Below are positions 18,234 to 28,468 of a stretch of 64,000 nt of DNA, piece after piece. The notes below the pieces were generated by a model. The model saw only the letters and a program-made list of their open reading frames with translations, was not told the origin of the DNA and did no database searches. The position numbers and the translations under genes were made by a program. How positions within the stretch are numbered: the stretch's first letter is position 1; the number at the start of each line of letters is the position of its first letter. Origin of the DNA: Gammaproteobacteria bacterium (GTDB lineage: Bacteria > Pseudomonadota > Gammaproteobacteria > Pseudomonadales > Azotimanducaceae); the NCBI GenBank assembly GCA_026707045.1, contig JAPOXO010000101.1, forward strand, positions 1 through 64,000. The letters are read 5' to 3'.

Positions 18234-21200
18234 TTTGCCTACGCAAGGCGGAGGCGGCACTGCGCTAACGGAAACATCTTCTGCACTTCCGACAGAAGAT
18301 CGTCCCGCACTGACGATGCGTCCTCGTGGTGAAGGAATCATCGGATGGTTTGCCCGCAATCATGTAGCCGCAAACTTGATGATGTTCGCGATTGTTGCAG
18401 GCGGCTTGTACACGATCTTCAACAATTTGAAGAAAGAAACGATGCCTTCTTTCTCGTTCGATCAGATTCAAGTGTTTGTACCGTTTCGAGGAGGAACACC
18501 CGAAGAGGTCGAAGAAGGCGTGCTCATCAAGATCGAGGAAGCCGTAAAAACAGTCGAAGGAACAGGCGATGTCCGCTCGAGCGCAGGAGAGGGATCTGGT
18601 TCGGTCATTCTTGAGGTAGCTAACGGATACGAACTGAAAGCTGTACTTGATGAGGTGAAACTTGCTGTCGACTCCATCTCCAGTTTCCCCAACGAGACTG
18701 AAAGACCTGTAATCCAACAATGGCAGGGCTGGGGAGGTCCCGGCGTTCTCAACGTTCAAGTCTACGGGGAAATCGACGTTCCCTCATTACGAGATCTTGC
18801 GGAAGAAGTGAGGAACGAGATCCTTGAGTTACCCGAGGTTTCTCAGGCTGAATTGTTCGGTGCTAGCTCATCTGAAATCAGCATAGAGATTTCAGAAGCT
18901 AATCTGCAACGTTATGGTTTGACTTTGGGAGGAGTGGCACAGACCATTCGTCAATGGTCTGTGGATGTTCCTGGTGGGGGTATTCAGACCGAAGGCGGCT
19001 GGATACGTGTTCGAGCTACAGGACAGGCTCATACAGGCGAAGAGTACAAAGACATCAATCTAATTTCAGGACCCGACGGCAGACTCATCAAACTAGGTGA
19101 CATAGCTACGGTAATCGACGGCTATTCGGAGTCAAATTTCTATGCCCTGTTCAACGGCAAACCTTCTATAGGAATTGGTGTCGATGCTCGCGATCGAGAA
19201 GATGCCCTAAAGATCTCTCAGGCCGTGCGAAACTACGTTGAGACCAAAAAACTCGAACTTCCGTCTTCAGTTCACATTGATTACTTTGCGGACTCGACCT
19301 ATTACCTGGACGACCGACTGAACATGATGATCAAGAACATCTTGCTTGGGGTTGTTTTGGTCTTCTTGCTTCTTGGACTGTTTCTACATCTGAAAATTGC
19401 GTTTTGGGTATGCGTTGGGCTACCGGTAGCGTTTTTGGGGGCGTTTTGGCTGTTGCCGTTTGTCGGCGTGACTCTCAACATGATCAGCCTTTTCGGGTTC
19501 ATCCTTGTGATCGGAATAGTTGTAGACGACGCCATCATCATTGGTGAAGCAGCGTTCTCGGAGACGGAAAGGTATGGATACAACACTACGAACATTGTTC
19601 GTGGTGCGCGTCGCGTGGCTGTGCCTGCAACATTTGGCGTGCTTACGACGGTTGCAGCTTTTGCTCCATTGCTCCTATCGACAGCCAGCATGTCCATCAT
19701 GTTTACTTCGATCGTGTGGGTGGTGATCCTTTGTCTTCTCTTTTCATTGGTTGAGTCGAAGCTCATTCTTCCTTCCCACTTGGCTCTGATGAGCAGGTCG
19801 AGCAAAAGGGTGCGCAGGAAAGGGCCCGCAGACTGGATGGACAGTTTGCTTCAACTGTTCATCAAGAAGGCATTCCTACCGTTCTTGCAATTCGCCATCA
19901 AGTTTCGCTATGTCACGACGGGTGTGTTTTTCGCGTTACTTTTCTTGACACTCGGTTTCTATCTCAGTCCTTTCATGAAAAAGGAGTTCTTTCCATCATT
20001 TGAGAATGATTTTCTCCGAGTGACCGTAAACCTCATGGAAGGCTTACCCGAAAACATGATTGTCGAAGTCGTCGAACAAATTACGGATGCAATGCATGCG
20101 GTAAACGAAGAAATCGTTGCGGAAACCGGTGCGCCCGAGCCGCCTATACGTCATGTATTCGCATGGACGAACGGAGAAACTTCAGGTCGGCTGAACGCCG
20201 AGTTGGCAAAACCGGACGATCGAACATTGACACCCACCCAAATTGCCACTCGCTGGCGGGAAAAGGTGGGCGAAATTGCTGGGACGAGAGAGTTGACTTT
20301 CACATCGCAGCAACGCTTCTATAGCGGCGCAGCTGTCGAATTCAATCTTTCGGGAAAAAACTTCCGCGAGCTCGACTCTGCTGCTGAAGAACTGGCTGAA
20401 CACCTAACGAACTACGACGGCTTATTCGAAATCCGCACTCCTATAAGTACTGGCCCCGAGGAAATTCGGTTGGAAGTCAAACCTGAAGGGGTCGCGAGAA
20501 ACTTGACGCTGAACTCGTTGGCTCGCCAGGTGAGAGAGGCTTTCCTTGGGGTCGAAGCACAGCGGATACAACGGGGAGAGCAAGAATTTAGAGTTATTGT
20601 GCGCTATCCAAAGAGCGAGCGTCGATCCATTGGCAATCTAGAGAATATGATGGTGCGCTTGCCAGACGGCACTACCACTCTGTTTGACTCTGTAGCAGGC
20701 TACCGCATCGAACGAGGATACGGAACCATTCAACGCTTGAATGGAAAGCGAACAGTCGCCGTCACTGCAGATGCCGACCAGAACAAAGTCAGTCCTACAA
20801 ATGTGGTAGCGGACGTGAGTGAGAACTACATTCCGACTTTGACCGCGCGATATCCGTCCGTATATATAGAGAGCGGGGGAGCATCACGAGATCAAGCACT
20901 GGCTATGGGCGACCTAGGTCTAGCGATGCTCATTGCGCTTGTTTCGATCTATGCACTGATCGCAATTCCTCTGAAGTCTTACTTGCAGCCAATAATCATC
21001 ATGGCCGTAATTCCGTTTGGATTGATCGGAGCAGTCGTGGGCCATGTAATACTCGATATTCACTTCAATATCGCGTCAATGTTTGGTTGTGTCGCGCTGA
21101 CCGGGGTCGTTGTAAACGACAGTTTGATCTTGGTTCACTTTGTGAATCGTAAGCGTCGCGAGGAAGGAGCATCGCTTCTTGAATCTATTCTCAGTGCAGG

Positions 21201-21480
21201 AAAAGCTAGGCTGCGCGCAATTCTTTTGACTTCACTGACTACTTTCTTCGGCTTAGTGCCGATTTTGCTCGAAACATCACTGCAAGCTCAAATCGTGATT
21301 CCAATGGCTGTCTCTCTTGCTTTCGGGATTATGTTCGCCACTGTAATTACATTGATCTTGGTTCCTTGCCTTCTTCGAATTGGAGGGGATTTGGTTCGAA
21401 CACGTGACGCGGACGTCATTGCGGATCCCACATTCGCGATCGATTCTCCCGCAGCGGTTCCCGTACCAACAGGAGGCTAA
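18226..21480 (+). CDS. RND efflux permease (system 1)
   Basis: This large inner-membrane proton-driven transporter has the RND duplicated layout: a first transmembrane helix after FARNHVAANLMMFAIVAGG, a periplasmic porter domain, TM2-6 and a repeat of both. The proton-relay acids of TM4 are present in GIVVDDAIII. In TM10, where AcrB has Lys940, this protein reads GVVVNDSLIL with Asn at that place. ATG 18226 is chosen over TTG 18223. The substrate is unknown. The 3' end overlaps the opposing small gene by 4 bases. Confidence 0.93.
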   Translation: MDDLPTQGGGGTALTETSSALPTEDRPALTMRPRGEGIIGWFARNHVAANLMMFAIVAGGLYTIFNNLKKETMPSFSFDQIQVFVPFRGGTPEEVEEGVLIKIEEAVKTVEGTGDVRSSAGEGSGSVILEVANGYELKAVLDEVKLAVDSISSFPNETERPVIQQWQGWGGPGVLNVQVYGEIDVPSLRDLAEEVRNEILELPEVSQAELFGASSSEISIEISEANLQRYGLTLGGVAQTIRQWSVDVPGGGIQTEGGWIRVRATGQAHTGEEYKDINLISGPDGRLIKLGDIATVIDGYSESNFYALFNGKPSIGIGVDARDREDALKISQAVRNYVETKKLELPSSVHIDYFADSTYYLDDRLNMMIKNILLGVVLVFLLLGLFLHLKIAFWVCVGLPVAFLGAFWLLPFVGVTLNMISLFGFILVIGIVVDDAIIIGEAAFSETERYGYNTTNIVRGARRVAVPATFGVLTTVAAFAPLLLSTASMSIMFTSIVWVVILCLLFSLVESKLILPSHLALMSRSSKRVRRKGPADWMDSLLQLFIKKAFLPFLQFAIKFRYVTTGVFFALLFLTLGFYLSPFMKKEFFPSFENDFLRVTVNLMEGLPENMIVEVVEQITDAMHAVNEEIVAETGAPEPPIRHVFAWTNGETSGRLNAELAKPDDRTLTPTQIATRWREKVGEIAGTRELTFTSQQRFYSGAAVEFNLSGKNFRELDSAAEELAEHLTNYDGLFEIRTPISTGPEEIRLEVKPEGVARNLTLNSLARQVREAFLGVEAQRIQRGEQEFRVIVRYPKSERRSIGNLENMMVRLPDGTTTLFDSVAGYRIERGYGTIQRLNGKRTVAVTADADQNKVSPTNVVADVSENYIPTLTARYPSVYIESGGASRDQALAMGDLGLAMLIALVSIYALIAIPLKSYLQPIIIMAVIPFGLIGAVVGHVILDIHFNIASMFGCVALTGVVVNDSLILVHFVNRKRREEGASLLESILSAGKARLRAILLTSLTTFFGLVPILLETSLQAQIVIPMAVSLAFGIMFATVITLILVPCLLRIGGDLVRTRDADVIADPTFAIDSPAAVPVPTGG

Positions 21481-21740
21481 CTGAGAGTCTCAGACAGAAC
21501 CTCCTCACGATTTACTGTCACCTGCAATTGCCTGCTGCTACGATGGAATCGTGCCTCTACGAATCTATGTTCCTCCCAATCTAGTTCGATATTGGTCCAT
21601 ACGTACAGTACATGCGATCCTTCGGCCAAGTCTTGCTTGCGCAAGCAGTTGTCGACGTATAGCTCCAAGTCGTCGTTGTCCTTGACAATTAGGATGAATG
21701 TCTTGCGCCCCACCGGGAGTTCTATTTTTTGCTCCATCAT
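21477..21740 (-). CDS. small conserved-looking protein of unknown function
   Basis: The 87-residue protein has no signal or membrane segment. It alternates hydrophobic and charged residues (KTFILIVKDNDDLELYVDNC and WTNIELDWEEHRFVEARF), a pattern of beta-strands suggesting a compact beta-sandwich or barrel. The stop overlaps the end of the convergent RND permease gene by 4 bases. It lies 66 bases downstream of the hydrolase gene on the same strand and may share its transcript. The family was not recognised. Confidence 0.65.
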   Translation of the reverse strand: MMEQKIELPVGRKTFILIVKDNDDLELYVDNCLRKQDLAEGSHVLYVWTNIELDWEEHRFVEARFHRSSRQLQVTVNREEVLSETLS

Positions 21741-21806
21741 ATGGGCCTTAGTACAGCACAGGTCGAAATCTATTGGCAGCTTCGAGTTTTAAGTCCACGA
21801 CTTCCA

Positions 21807-22907
21807 CTACTCTTGATACCAATGCAAAATCCTTTCGTTTTCATCGTCCGGATACGAGTGAGACAAGTCCTCAATCTCTCGGTAGACGATATCTACACCT
21901 GCACACGACAAAGCATAATAGGCCTCACGAGCGCCTTCGACTGGAAACATCCAGTCCAACGCTCCGTGAACCAAGTAAATGCGAACAGCTTTCAACCGTG
22001 AATGAGTTGACATTTCAATCAACATGGGGTGAAAGCTTGGAAAACACGGGACCAGGTGAGTGAACATGGAGCTCTCCATTAACCCTGAGGCAAGCGCGAA
22101 AGTGCCACCATCACTAATCCCATGCAGCATTAGTCGAGAAGTATCTACACTCCATTTCTGGGCAACCTCGTCCAAATGATGAAGAATGTTTTCGGAATCA
22201 GCGTCTGGATTTCCTAAATTCCAGGTGGAGTCCAGAGACGTTGGACAGAGAATGGCAACACCATTGGACCGCGCTTCCTTAAGCCAAATCCATGCCTGAC
22301 CGCGCCCGTGTCCACTACCTCCGTGGAGCGAGACGACCAACGGATAGCTAGATTCCGGTCGGTAGTTTTCCGGCACATAGACTGAGAAGCCCCCTCGAGA
22401 ATTTCGGGTGTTCAGATAGTGAACAAAACCAACCTCGTCGCTGTACGTATTAGGTGCAATGAGGGATGCCCTAAGTTCGATGTCCCCCGCAGCCTTCTCG
22501 GTGAGGAATAATTCGTTGATCCATTCTTGTTTCGAGCAATGCGGATAGAGCAATTCATAAGTACGAGGTTGGGCGACACAAGCGCTTCGAATTTCAAAAA
22601 AGGCCCCCTCTCCCATCGCAAGCTTCCAAAGTGTCGCTACTCCTTCTCGAAGCACTTTCGCTGATTCTTGGATTGCAAGATCAGTGGGATCTTTCGTTTG
22701 ATTCGCAACGCTAGTCCAATGTTCTTCTTGGTCAATTGCTTCTTGCAAGTCAGGAGCGAACTTCAAGACCACGTCCATGATGTTGCTGGGAGTCCCTTGA
22801 CGACGGATTTGAGAGAATACCGACAAAGTGTCTTTAATCCAATCCGCTGAATGATTGCCACTAGAAAATCTCATTGGTAAGAAAATTCCAGATCTAAACG
22901 CGTCCAC
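21807..22907 (-). CDS. alpha/beta-hydrolase (esterase/PHB-depolymerase-like)
   Basis: The 366-residue protein has a helical N-terminal part of about 150 residues and a C-terminal alpha/beta-hydrolase domain. The oxyanion-hole segment is YPLVVSLHGGSGHGRG, the nucleophile elbow is HGISDGGTFAL (G-x-S-x-G), the acid is probably Asp in VHGALDWMFPV and the His is in IEDLSHSYPDD. This fits carboxylesterases related to the dienelactone-hydrolase and PHB-depolymerase groups. No signal peptide is evident, so it is probably cytoplasmic. A start at the internal Met 12 is possible. The substrate is unknown. Confidence 0.85.
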   Translation of the reverse strand: MDAFRSGIFLPMRFSSGNHSADWIKDTLSVFSQIRRQGTPSNIMDVVLKFAPDLQEAIDQEEHWTSVANQTKDPTDLAIQESAKVLREGVATLWKLAMGEGAFFEIRSACVAQPRTYELLYPHCSKQEWINELFLTEKAAGDIELRASLIAPNTYSDEVGFVHYLNTRNSRGGFSVYVPENYRPESSYPLVVSLHGGSGHGRGQAWIWLKEARSNGVAILCPTSLDSTWNLGNPDADSENILHHLDEVAQKWSVDTSRLMLHGISDGGTFALASGLMESSMFTHLVPCFPSFHPMLIEMSTHSRLKAVRIYLVHGALDWMFPVEGAREAYYALSCAGVDIVYREIEDLSHSYPDDENERILHWYQE

Positions 22908-23167
22908 ATATCTTTAGAACTCGACAAAACTCACCGGTTGCAGTAGTACTCGAAGGACCAGGATGGTATAGAGCGAACTCTTGACCTTTGTGAGATCTAG
23001 ACTACGACTTAGGAATGGATTTGTGAGCCTGACAAATTGCACACGCACAAATTGTCTGCCTTGTTTACAATCGCAATTCACTGTCGACATGCCTTTGCAA
23101 TCCTAAGCTTACGTTCCGCGACGCTACATAAACTACATTAGTTGGATAAATACAAGGGAGAATTCTG

Positions 23168-24034
23168 TTGAAACAAGCTAAATCTTTTGATCGTTCGATC
23201 GAAGATGTCGGAAACGTCCTCAATCTTGAGCATTTCAACTTCACAGTACCGGATCAAGAACTTGCCGCCCTCTTCTATGTGTCCGGTCTCGGATTCACGC
23301 GAGACCCCTATATGGATTTCGCTACATTCAACATGTGGGTAAACGTTGGCGAGCAGCAATTTCACCTTCCAAAGAGCGATGCTCAGGTCTTCCGCGGCCA
23401 CATTACGTTGGTGATTCCGAACCACGACGACCTGAAACGCAGATTGAACTTCGTGACTCGGTTTATGGACGGTACCAAATTTTCATGGCTGGAAGAAGGG
23501 GAACATATTCAAGTCAGCTGTCCTTGGGGAAATGAGTTTCTGATTCTTGAGCCGAACGGTGGATCTGACATGCATTTAGGCATCTCAAGTGCTGAGATGC
23601 TGGTTCCAACGGGTAGCGCGGATGGAATAAGTAGGTTCTATCGAGAAATATTAGACACCCCTGCGGAAGTCAAGAAGGACAACGGGACAACCACTAGTGT
23701 GGTTCAGATGGGATACAACCAATCGCTGCTATTCACGGAATCGGAAGACTCAATCGCCGATTACGACGGACACCACGTAGCCATCTACATCAGTAACTTT
23801 TCAGGTCCACACAAGAAGCTCCAACAATTCGATGCCATAGCCGAAGAATCGGATCAACACCAGTATCGATTTCAACGCATTTTCGATCCGTCAACAGGTG
23901 AGACATTGACCGAGCTAGAGCACGAAGTGCGCAGTCTGCATCACCCAATGAAAAGGAGAGTACTTGTAAACCGAAATGCATCGCAGACCTTTGGCAACTA
24001 TCGCACAGGTCGCGACGCGTTCGTTCCAACATGA
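23168..24034 (+). CDS. VOC-superfamily metalloprotein (glyoxalase/dioxygenase-like)
   Basis: The 288-residue protein contains two vicinal-oxygen-chelate modules. The first begins [20 protein letters not shown] and ends LILEPNGG. The second starts near [17 protein letters not shown], with GHHVAIYI and a Glu-rich TLTELEHEV. His and Glu at the first and last strands of the modules sit where VOC enzymes bind a divalent metal. The likely start is TTG 23168 after a GGGAGA sequence. The gene overlaps the following CbbQ-like ATPase gene by 4 bases (ATGA), so the three genes here are translationally coupled. The substrate is unknown; context suggests the protein could be the client of the CbbQ/CbbO pair. 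Confidence 0.85.
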   Translation: MKQAKSFDRSIEDVGNVLNLEHFNFTVPDQELAALFYVSGLGFTRDPYMDFATFNMWVNVGEQQFHLPKSDAQVFRGHITLVIPNHDDLKRRLNFVTRFMDGTKFSWLEEGEHIQVSCPWGNEFLILEPNGGSDMHLGISSAEMLVPTGSADGISRFYREILDTPAEVKKDNGTTTSVVQMGYNQSLLFTESEDSIADYDGHHVAIYISNFSGPHKKLQQFDAIAEESDQHQYRFQRIFDPSTGETLTELEHEVRSLHHPMKRRVLVNRNASQTFGNYRTGRDAFVPT

Positions 24035-24852
24035 GTGCAAAGACGGACGTTGAACCGTTCTATTTGCCAATCGGAGACGAGATTGAAGTTTTCACGGCGG
24101 CCTACAAGAGCCGATTGCCTGTCCTGCTCAAGGGACCAACCGGCTGCGGAAAGACACGATTTATCGAACACATGGCTTGGAGGCTATTCCCTGATCTTCA
24201 AGTATCGCATAGCAACCTCCAAAGTCTGATAACAGTATCCTGCCACGAGGATTTGACCGCAACCGATCTTGTTGGACGGTATCTACTTGATCAAGACTCA
24301 ACTTTCTGGCAGGACGGACCACTGACACGCGCTGTTCGCTCAGGAGCGATTTGTTACCTGGATGAAATTGTTGAAGCTCGCAAAGACACGACGGTCCTCA
24401 TCCATTCTCTGACCGACCACAGACGGTTGCTTCCAATTGACAAGACCGGCGAAGTACTTCAGGCCCATGAGAGTTTCCTCCTTGTGATTTCGTACAACCC
24501 CGGCTATCAAAGCATTCTCAAGGACTTGAAACCCAGCACGCGACAGAGATTTGTGAGCCTCGTCTTCGACTATCCACCTCCCGAACAAGAAGCGCTGATC
24601 ATTGAAAGAGAGTGTGGGGTTGACGGATCCAACGCACAGCGCCTAGCGACACTGGGCCAAAAGGTAAGGAATCTGCGCGACCATGGATTCGAAGAGGGAG
24701 TGAGTACTCGACTGCTGATATATGCCGGAGAGCTAATCGACAATGGTATTGCCGCACGGACTGCTATCGAATACGCCATTGTTCAATCCCTTACGGACGA
24801 TCCTGAAGTCAAAGAAGCTCTCAATTCGATTGCCGACATCGTCTTTCCATGA
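24031..24852 (+). CDS. CbbQ/NirQ/NorQ-type MoxR AAA+ ATPase
   Basis: The 273-residue AAA+ protein of the MoxR branch has Walker [11 protein letters not shown] at about residues 35-44, Walker [14 protein letters not shown], and a C-terminal CbbQ/NorQ domain ([16 protein letters not shown]). CbbQ with CbbO remodels Rubisco, and NorQ with NorD activates nitric oxide reductase. Neither client is encoded here. It is coupled by 4-base overlaps both to the upstream VOC gene and to the downstream VWA gene. Family assignment is strong, the client is open. Confidence 0.92.
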   Translation: MSAKTDVEPFYLPIGDEIEVFTAAYKSRLPVLLKGPTGCGKTRFIEHMAWRLFPDLQVSHSNLQSLITVSCHEDLTATDLVGRYLLDQDSTFWQDGPLTRAVRSGAICYLDEIVEARKDTTVLIHSLTDHRRLLPIDKTGEVLQAHESFLLVISYNPGYQSILKDLKPSTRQRFVSLVFDYPPPEQEALIIERECGVDGSNAQRLATLGQKVRNLRDHGFEEGVSTRLLIYAGELIDNGIAARTAIEYAIVQSLTDDPEVKEALNSIADIVFP

Positions 24853-26867
24853 CACGTTTAGTCGAGGTTGAAACGGTTCTTCGACTGTTTGCCGAGGGTG
24901 TTTCCGGACATGCGTTTCAGATTCATGAAATCGATGCCGTTACAGAGCCCTTTGCCCACAACCCCAATCGGATTCCACTCAAGAGCAGTTTCAATCTATA
25001 TCTTCCTGTAGAGTTTTCCTTCTTTGAATCAGAGTCGTTGAATCGTCGGGCATATTTTTACCTGGTACTACAACAATTAGGCTACAGAGAATTCGATACT
25101 TACGTCTTTGACATTAATAGGGCACGAACCGAAATCCTGTATCTGGGAGCAAAGCCTGCTCCCGTGAGTCACCTGGAGAGTGACCTCGAATTGTTTTACC
25201 AACACTTTGACAATTCGGACTTAGCGCGCAGACTTTTTCACTTGATCGAAACCAAGAGAGTGAGTACGCATTTACTGCGGACGTACAAAGGTGCCGTCGT
25301 ATATCGAGACAATATTCAGCCGTATGTGAACTCATTGCACGCGATTGAACCGGTGAATTCGGTCGACCGAGAGACCCTCGAACTCTCGGGCCATTTGCAA
25401 AGTGTTCCGGGCTCCAGATCGAGTCTTGCGAGCCTTGCTGAGCCTGCCTTGACCATCAAGTCGGATGTGTATGCGAGTGCGCATGCCACGATTGCCTGTT
25501 ATCAAGAACTAGAAAAACTCGGGGAGAAGGAGGGTCACTTTCTCCTAGACAACACGGCAGAAATGAACGTCTCACTAGAGATCCTGCAACGTCAAGCAAG
25601 AGTCGAAGATTGGGAACGAGAACTTTCGGATCTCGACTCGGAACTCGAGGGCATCCAATTGCCAATCGATGAAGTCGAGGCAACGGAAACAGACGTGCTG
25701 GCTAGAGCGGATTCCATCCTGAAAGTGCAAAGAGACAGTTTGCGAAAACAAAAAGAACAACTGTCGCGTCGATTGCAAATTGAAAAGTCTTCAATAGGGC
25801 TTTCTCCTTCTCGAAAGGAGGAAGTTTTAGCTAGCTTTCGCTATGACGAGTGGGACTATCTCAATAGCAAGTGGCTGAGAAACTGGTGCCTGCTCCACGA
25901 ATACTCTTTGAGCGACGAGCAATTGGGCGATGCTGATGGCCTCAAGAGAGCTGTACGACCCCATGTACAAAGCGTTCGCAAGCTTTTCGAGCAAATAAGA
26001 CCTGCTGGAATGAAGCGCGTTAGGAGACAATTCGAAGGTGACGAATTGGACATCTCCGCTACAGTCGACTTGAGAGTAGACCGCAGATCTCGTGTTTCAC
26101 CAGACGAGCGAATCTATTCTCGTAGAGACAGAGTTCATCGTGATGTCGCAACCGTAGTACTTGTCGATCTTTCAGCATCTACGGACTCACCGGTTGAAAC
26201 CGTTACAACAGAAGAAAATCACCATGGGAACCAAGAATTCAAGAGCCAAGATCTTCGAGATCCGTATTTCGACGATGAACGGCTCAATTCTGCGATTGAC
26301 GCCAATCCTTTTCTTGATGGTCAGCAAGAGCACGGGAGACGGGTCATCGACATACAACGAGAAGCAGTTCTACTCCTAGCAACATCACTTGAGTCAATTC
26401 AAGACATCTATGCGATTTACGGATTGTCCGGTTACGGAAAAGAAAACGTTGAAATCTATGTTGCCAAGGAATTCGATCAACCACTCTCCGAACATCGGTT
26501 AGCCGCGATCGCATCTATGGAACCCAAGCGGTCTACTCGGATGGGGCCATCCATTCGACACTCCACAAGCAAGTTGCTAGCAACAGGAGCCGCAATGAAG
26601 GTCTTGATGATTGTTAGTGATGGTTTTCCTCAAGACTGCGACTACGGACCAGACCGAGCAAGCCACGAATACGGAGTTCAAGACACAGCCATGGCTCTAC
26701 GCGAGGCCGATCAAAAGGGAGTCAAAAACTTTTGCGTTACTGTGGATCTCGCTGGGCACGACTACTTACGTAGGATGTGTCGAAAAGACAGATACCTCGT
26801 AATCGACGAAATCGAGTCGTTGCCGCTTGCTCTAAATGACTCGTACCGTTATCTCGTTTCCGGCTGA
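24849..26867 (+). CDS. CbbO/NorD-type VWA-domain activator protein
   Basis: This 672-residue protein ends in a von Willebrand factor A domain with the MIDAS motif DLSAST (DxSxS) followed by [16 protein letters not shown] and a [15 protein letters not shown] end. The N-terminal half is helical. The middle holds a charged coiled-coil stretch (about residues 235-315). In CbbQO and NorQD complexes the VWA subunit binds the client and couples it to the ATPase ring. It is encoded directly after the ATPase with a 4-base overlap. The VWA part is followed by a minus-strand gene, so the operon ends here. Confidence 0.9.
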   Translation: MTRLVEVETVLRLFAEGVSGHAFQIHEIDAVTEPFAHNPNRIPLKSSFNLYLPVEFSFFESESLNRRAYFYLVLQQLGYREFDTYVFDINRARTEILYLGAKPAPVSHLESDLELFYQHFDNSDLARRLFHLIETKRVSTHLLRTYKGAVVYRDNIQPYVNSLHAIEPVNSVDRETLELSGHLQSVPGSRSSLASLAEPALTIKSDVYASAHATIACYQELEKLGEKEGHFLLDNTAEMNVSLEILQRQARVEDWERELSDLDSELEGIQLPIDEVEATETDVLARADSILKVQRDSLRKQKEQLSRRLQIEKSSIGLSPSRKEEVLASFRYDEWDYLNSKWLRNWCLLHEYSLSDEQLGDADGLKRAVRPHVQSVRKLFEQIRPAGMKRVRRQFEGDELDISATVDLRVDRRSRVSPDERIYSRRDRVHRDVATVVLVDLSASTDSPVETVTTEENHHGNQEFKSQDLRDPYFDDERLNSAIDANPFLDGQQEHGRRVIDIQREAVLLLATSLESIQDIYAIYGLSGYGKENVEIYVAKEFDQPLSEHRLAAIASMEPKRSTRMGPSIRHSTSKLLATGAAMKVLMIVSDGFPQDCDYGPDRASHEYGVQDTAMALREADQKGVKNFCVTVDLAGHDYLRRMCRKDRYLVIDEIESLPLALNDSYRYLVSG

Positions 26868-26891
26868 CAATCGAGCAAGATTGCTAAGAGG

Positions 26892-27551
26892 CTAATCGTC
26901 TCCGCCGAATATCCCGATGATCTGCAGCAGATTGATGAACAAAATGTAGATCGATGTGAAGAGTGTGACGGTGGCAATGATGTAGTTGCGTTCACCGCCC
27001 AATACGATCTGACTTGTTTGCCAGAGAATCATTGCGCATGCAACAATAACCATGAATCCGGAAATCATCAGCGCAAATGGCGTCAAATTCACGAAAAATG
27101 ACATGATGATGATGCCAACTATGACAACGATCGAGACTGTGATGAACTGGCCAAGCCAACTAAAGTCTGTTCGTCTAACGATAGTGTAAAGTGAGAGACC
27201 CACAAATGTCGCGGCAGTAAGTGCCAGCGCTTGGGCAACAATCATTGGGTTGATGCTGAGATAAATTGAAACAATCGGCCCCAGTGCCACCCCAAGAAAA
27301 CCCGTGTACACGAATGTCCAAAACAAGCCCCATACGCTCCGTGCTGTCATGTGGACTACAATCGAAAGCCCGATGATTCCAGCAAAATACAAAAGTGGAT
27401 TCATAAAAGGCAATCGGGCATAAATTGCTACGGTGGCGCAGACGGCTGAAAAACCAATCGTTGCGGACAGCAACAAATACGTGGAACGCAAGACACTATT
27501 GACTTCGATAGCTTGTGCTGGCGATCTGATTGCGATTCGGGCACTCTGCAT
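26892..27551 (-). CDS. Bax inhibitor-1/YccA family membrane protein
   Basis: The 219-residue protein has seven closely spaced hydrophobic segments and the BI-1 signature features: LRSTYLLLSATIGFSAV at the start, a central FVGLSLYTIVRRTDFSWLG, and a C-terminal FTSIYILFINLLQIIG ending in Asp-Asp. Bacterial members include YccA, which modulates the FtsH protease, and YetJ-like pH-sensitive calcium leak channels. An inner-membrane location is certain, the exact role is not. It converges with the CbbO-like gene across 24 bases. Confidence 0.92.
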   Translation of the reverse strand: MQSARIAIRSPAQAIEVNSVLRSTYLLLSATIGFSAVCATVAIYARLPFMNPLLYFAGIIGLSIVVHMTARSVWGLFWTFVYTGFLGVALGPIVSIYLSINPMIVAQALALTAATFVGLSLYTIVRRTDFSWLGQFITVSIVVIVGIIIMSFFVNLTPFALMISGFMVIVACAMILWQTSQIVLGGERNYIIATVTLFTSIYILFINLLQIIGIFGGDD

Positions 27552-27934
27552 GGTTTACTAGTCCTTGATGACAGACACTTGATTATCACATAGTAGGGTC
27601 AAGTCGGGAAAATTCAACTGCGTGGCTTTCCAAGCGGTTAAAGGCTTTTCATTGCATCAAGCAATGTGACTCAAAAGACTTACTGGTGATATATACAGTG
27701 CTTTGAAATTGCTAAGAACTCACTGAATTAGATTGGGCTCAATCATGAGGCTACGTGGGACTTCTAGGACCCGCATTGCGATTTTGATCTTTGCATACAA
27801 CACTGTAAACTCCGAATGTCGCTGAGTGCCTTGAATCTCCAAAGAAATTGGTCCGACTAAGGACAAGCATCCTGTACGTCTGTGCGGCTAGAACTCAAGT
27901 GACTAGTTCTTAAGGACGAACAAACATCGATCCG
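27552..27934. promoter_or_regulatory. intergenic region with candidate extended -10 promoter for the BI-1 gene
   Basis: This 383-base gap lies upstream of the BI-1 gene and downstream of the HicB-like gene. On the minus strand, TGTGATAAT (27582-27590) is an extended -10 box about 30 bases before the start codon, with only a weak -35 (TTCCCG) 17 bases further up. I found no HicA-like frame and no other gene here. Confidence 0.4.
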
Positions 27935-28147
27935 TTAAGCGAGCATCAAGCGTACACCTTTCGGCGATGGAATCGGACGTCCCAATTCAGTAGCTCGGTC
28001 AATCCGGAATTCAATGGCATCCTTAATGTTTTTCAATGCGGACTCTTGATCAGTACCATATGCCACGCAACCCGACAGTTCAGGTACTTCGGCAACAAAA
28101 ACTTGATCGTCATTGCTCCAATATATGATGATTTCGTACTTGTACAT
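27935..28147 (-). CDS. HicB-like protein without adjacent HicA
   Basis: The 70-residue protein has the HicB/UPF0150 fold signature: FVAEVPELSGCVAYGTDQES, then a helix KNIKDAIEFRIDRATELG and PIPSPKGVRLML. In HicAB modules this domain binds and neutralises the HicA mRNA interferase and often carries an added DNA-binding domain, which is absent here. I translated both flanks and saw no small double-stranded RNA-binding HicA frame. This is therefore an orphan or free-standing member of the kind common in many bacteria. Confidence 0.8.
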   Translation of the reverse strand: MYKYEIIIYWSNDDQVFVAEVPELSGCVAYGTDQESALKNIKDAIEFRIDRATELGRPIPSPKGVRLMLA

Positions 28148-28468
28148 TAGTAGTCTCTACCGAGCTTGTATTGCTGCTGATTTGGATTCAATCTTGTTAG
28201 CATCCTAGAAACCAACAACACAACATTGATGAGGTGTACCAGCTCGACCGGACAGTCCAATGTTCTACTCTACTACCCCTTTCTTTCCCATGAGTAAATT
28301 CCTACTAGATCAACCGTCTAGCTTAGGAAATTTGATGCACCTTCAACATCCTTTCATCGCCTAGATAGTTGGGGAGTCCGGTGTGCTGACGACAATCTAG
28401 CAACACATATGTGTTTCTTTTGAATTCCCAACCACTACCCTCTAGTACAGGATAGTCTGGATTTGCTA
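28148..28468. other. intergenic region between putA end and hicB-like gene
   Basis: This 321-base gap has no supported gene. The only visible structure is the 14-base palindrome AACACATATGTGTT at 28402-28415, shortly after the putA stop in the direction of transcription. It lacks a T-run on the putA strand and is not called a terminator. Confidence 0.45.

Noticed and set aside
24031..26867. A genuine Rubisco or NO-reductase activation operon
   Set aside because: No cbbL/cbbS, cbbM or norB/norC gene is within the window and the coupled neighbour is a VOC protein.
28402..28415. Palindrome AACACATATGTGTT after putA as a terminator
   Set aside because: There is no T-run on the putA strand and the stem is AT-rich and short.
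27552..28468. A HicA toxin partner for the HicB-like gene
   Set aside because: Translation of both flanks gave only short frames without the HicA GSHxxY-like core.
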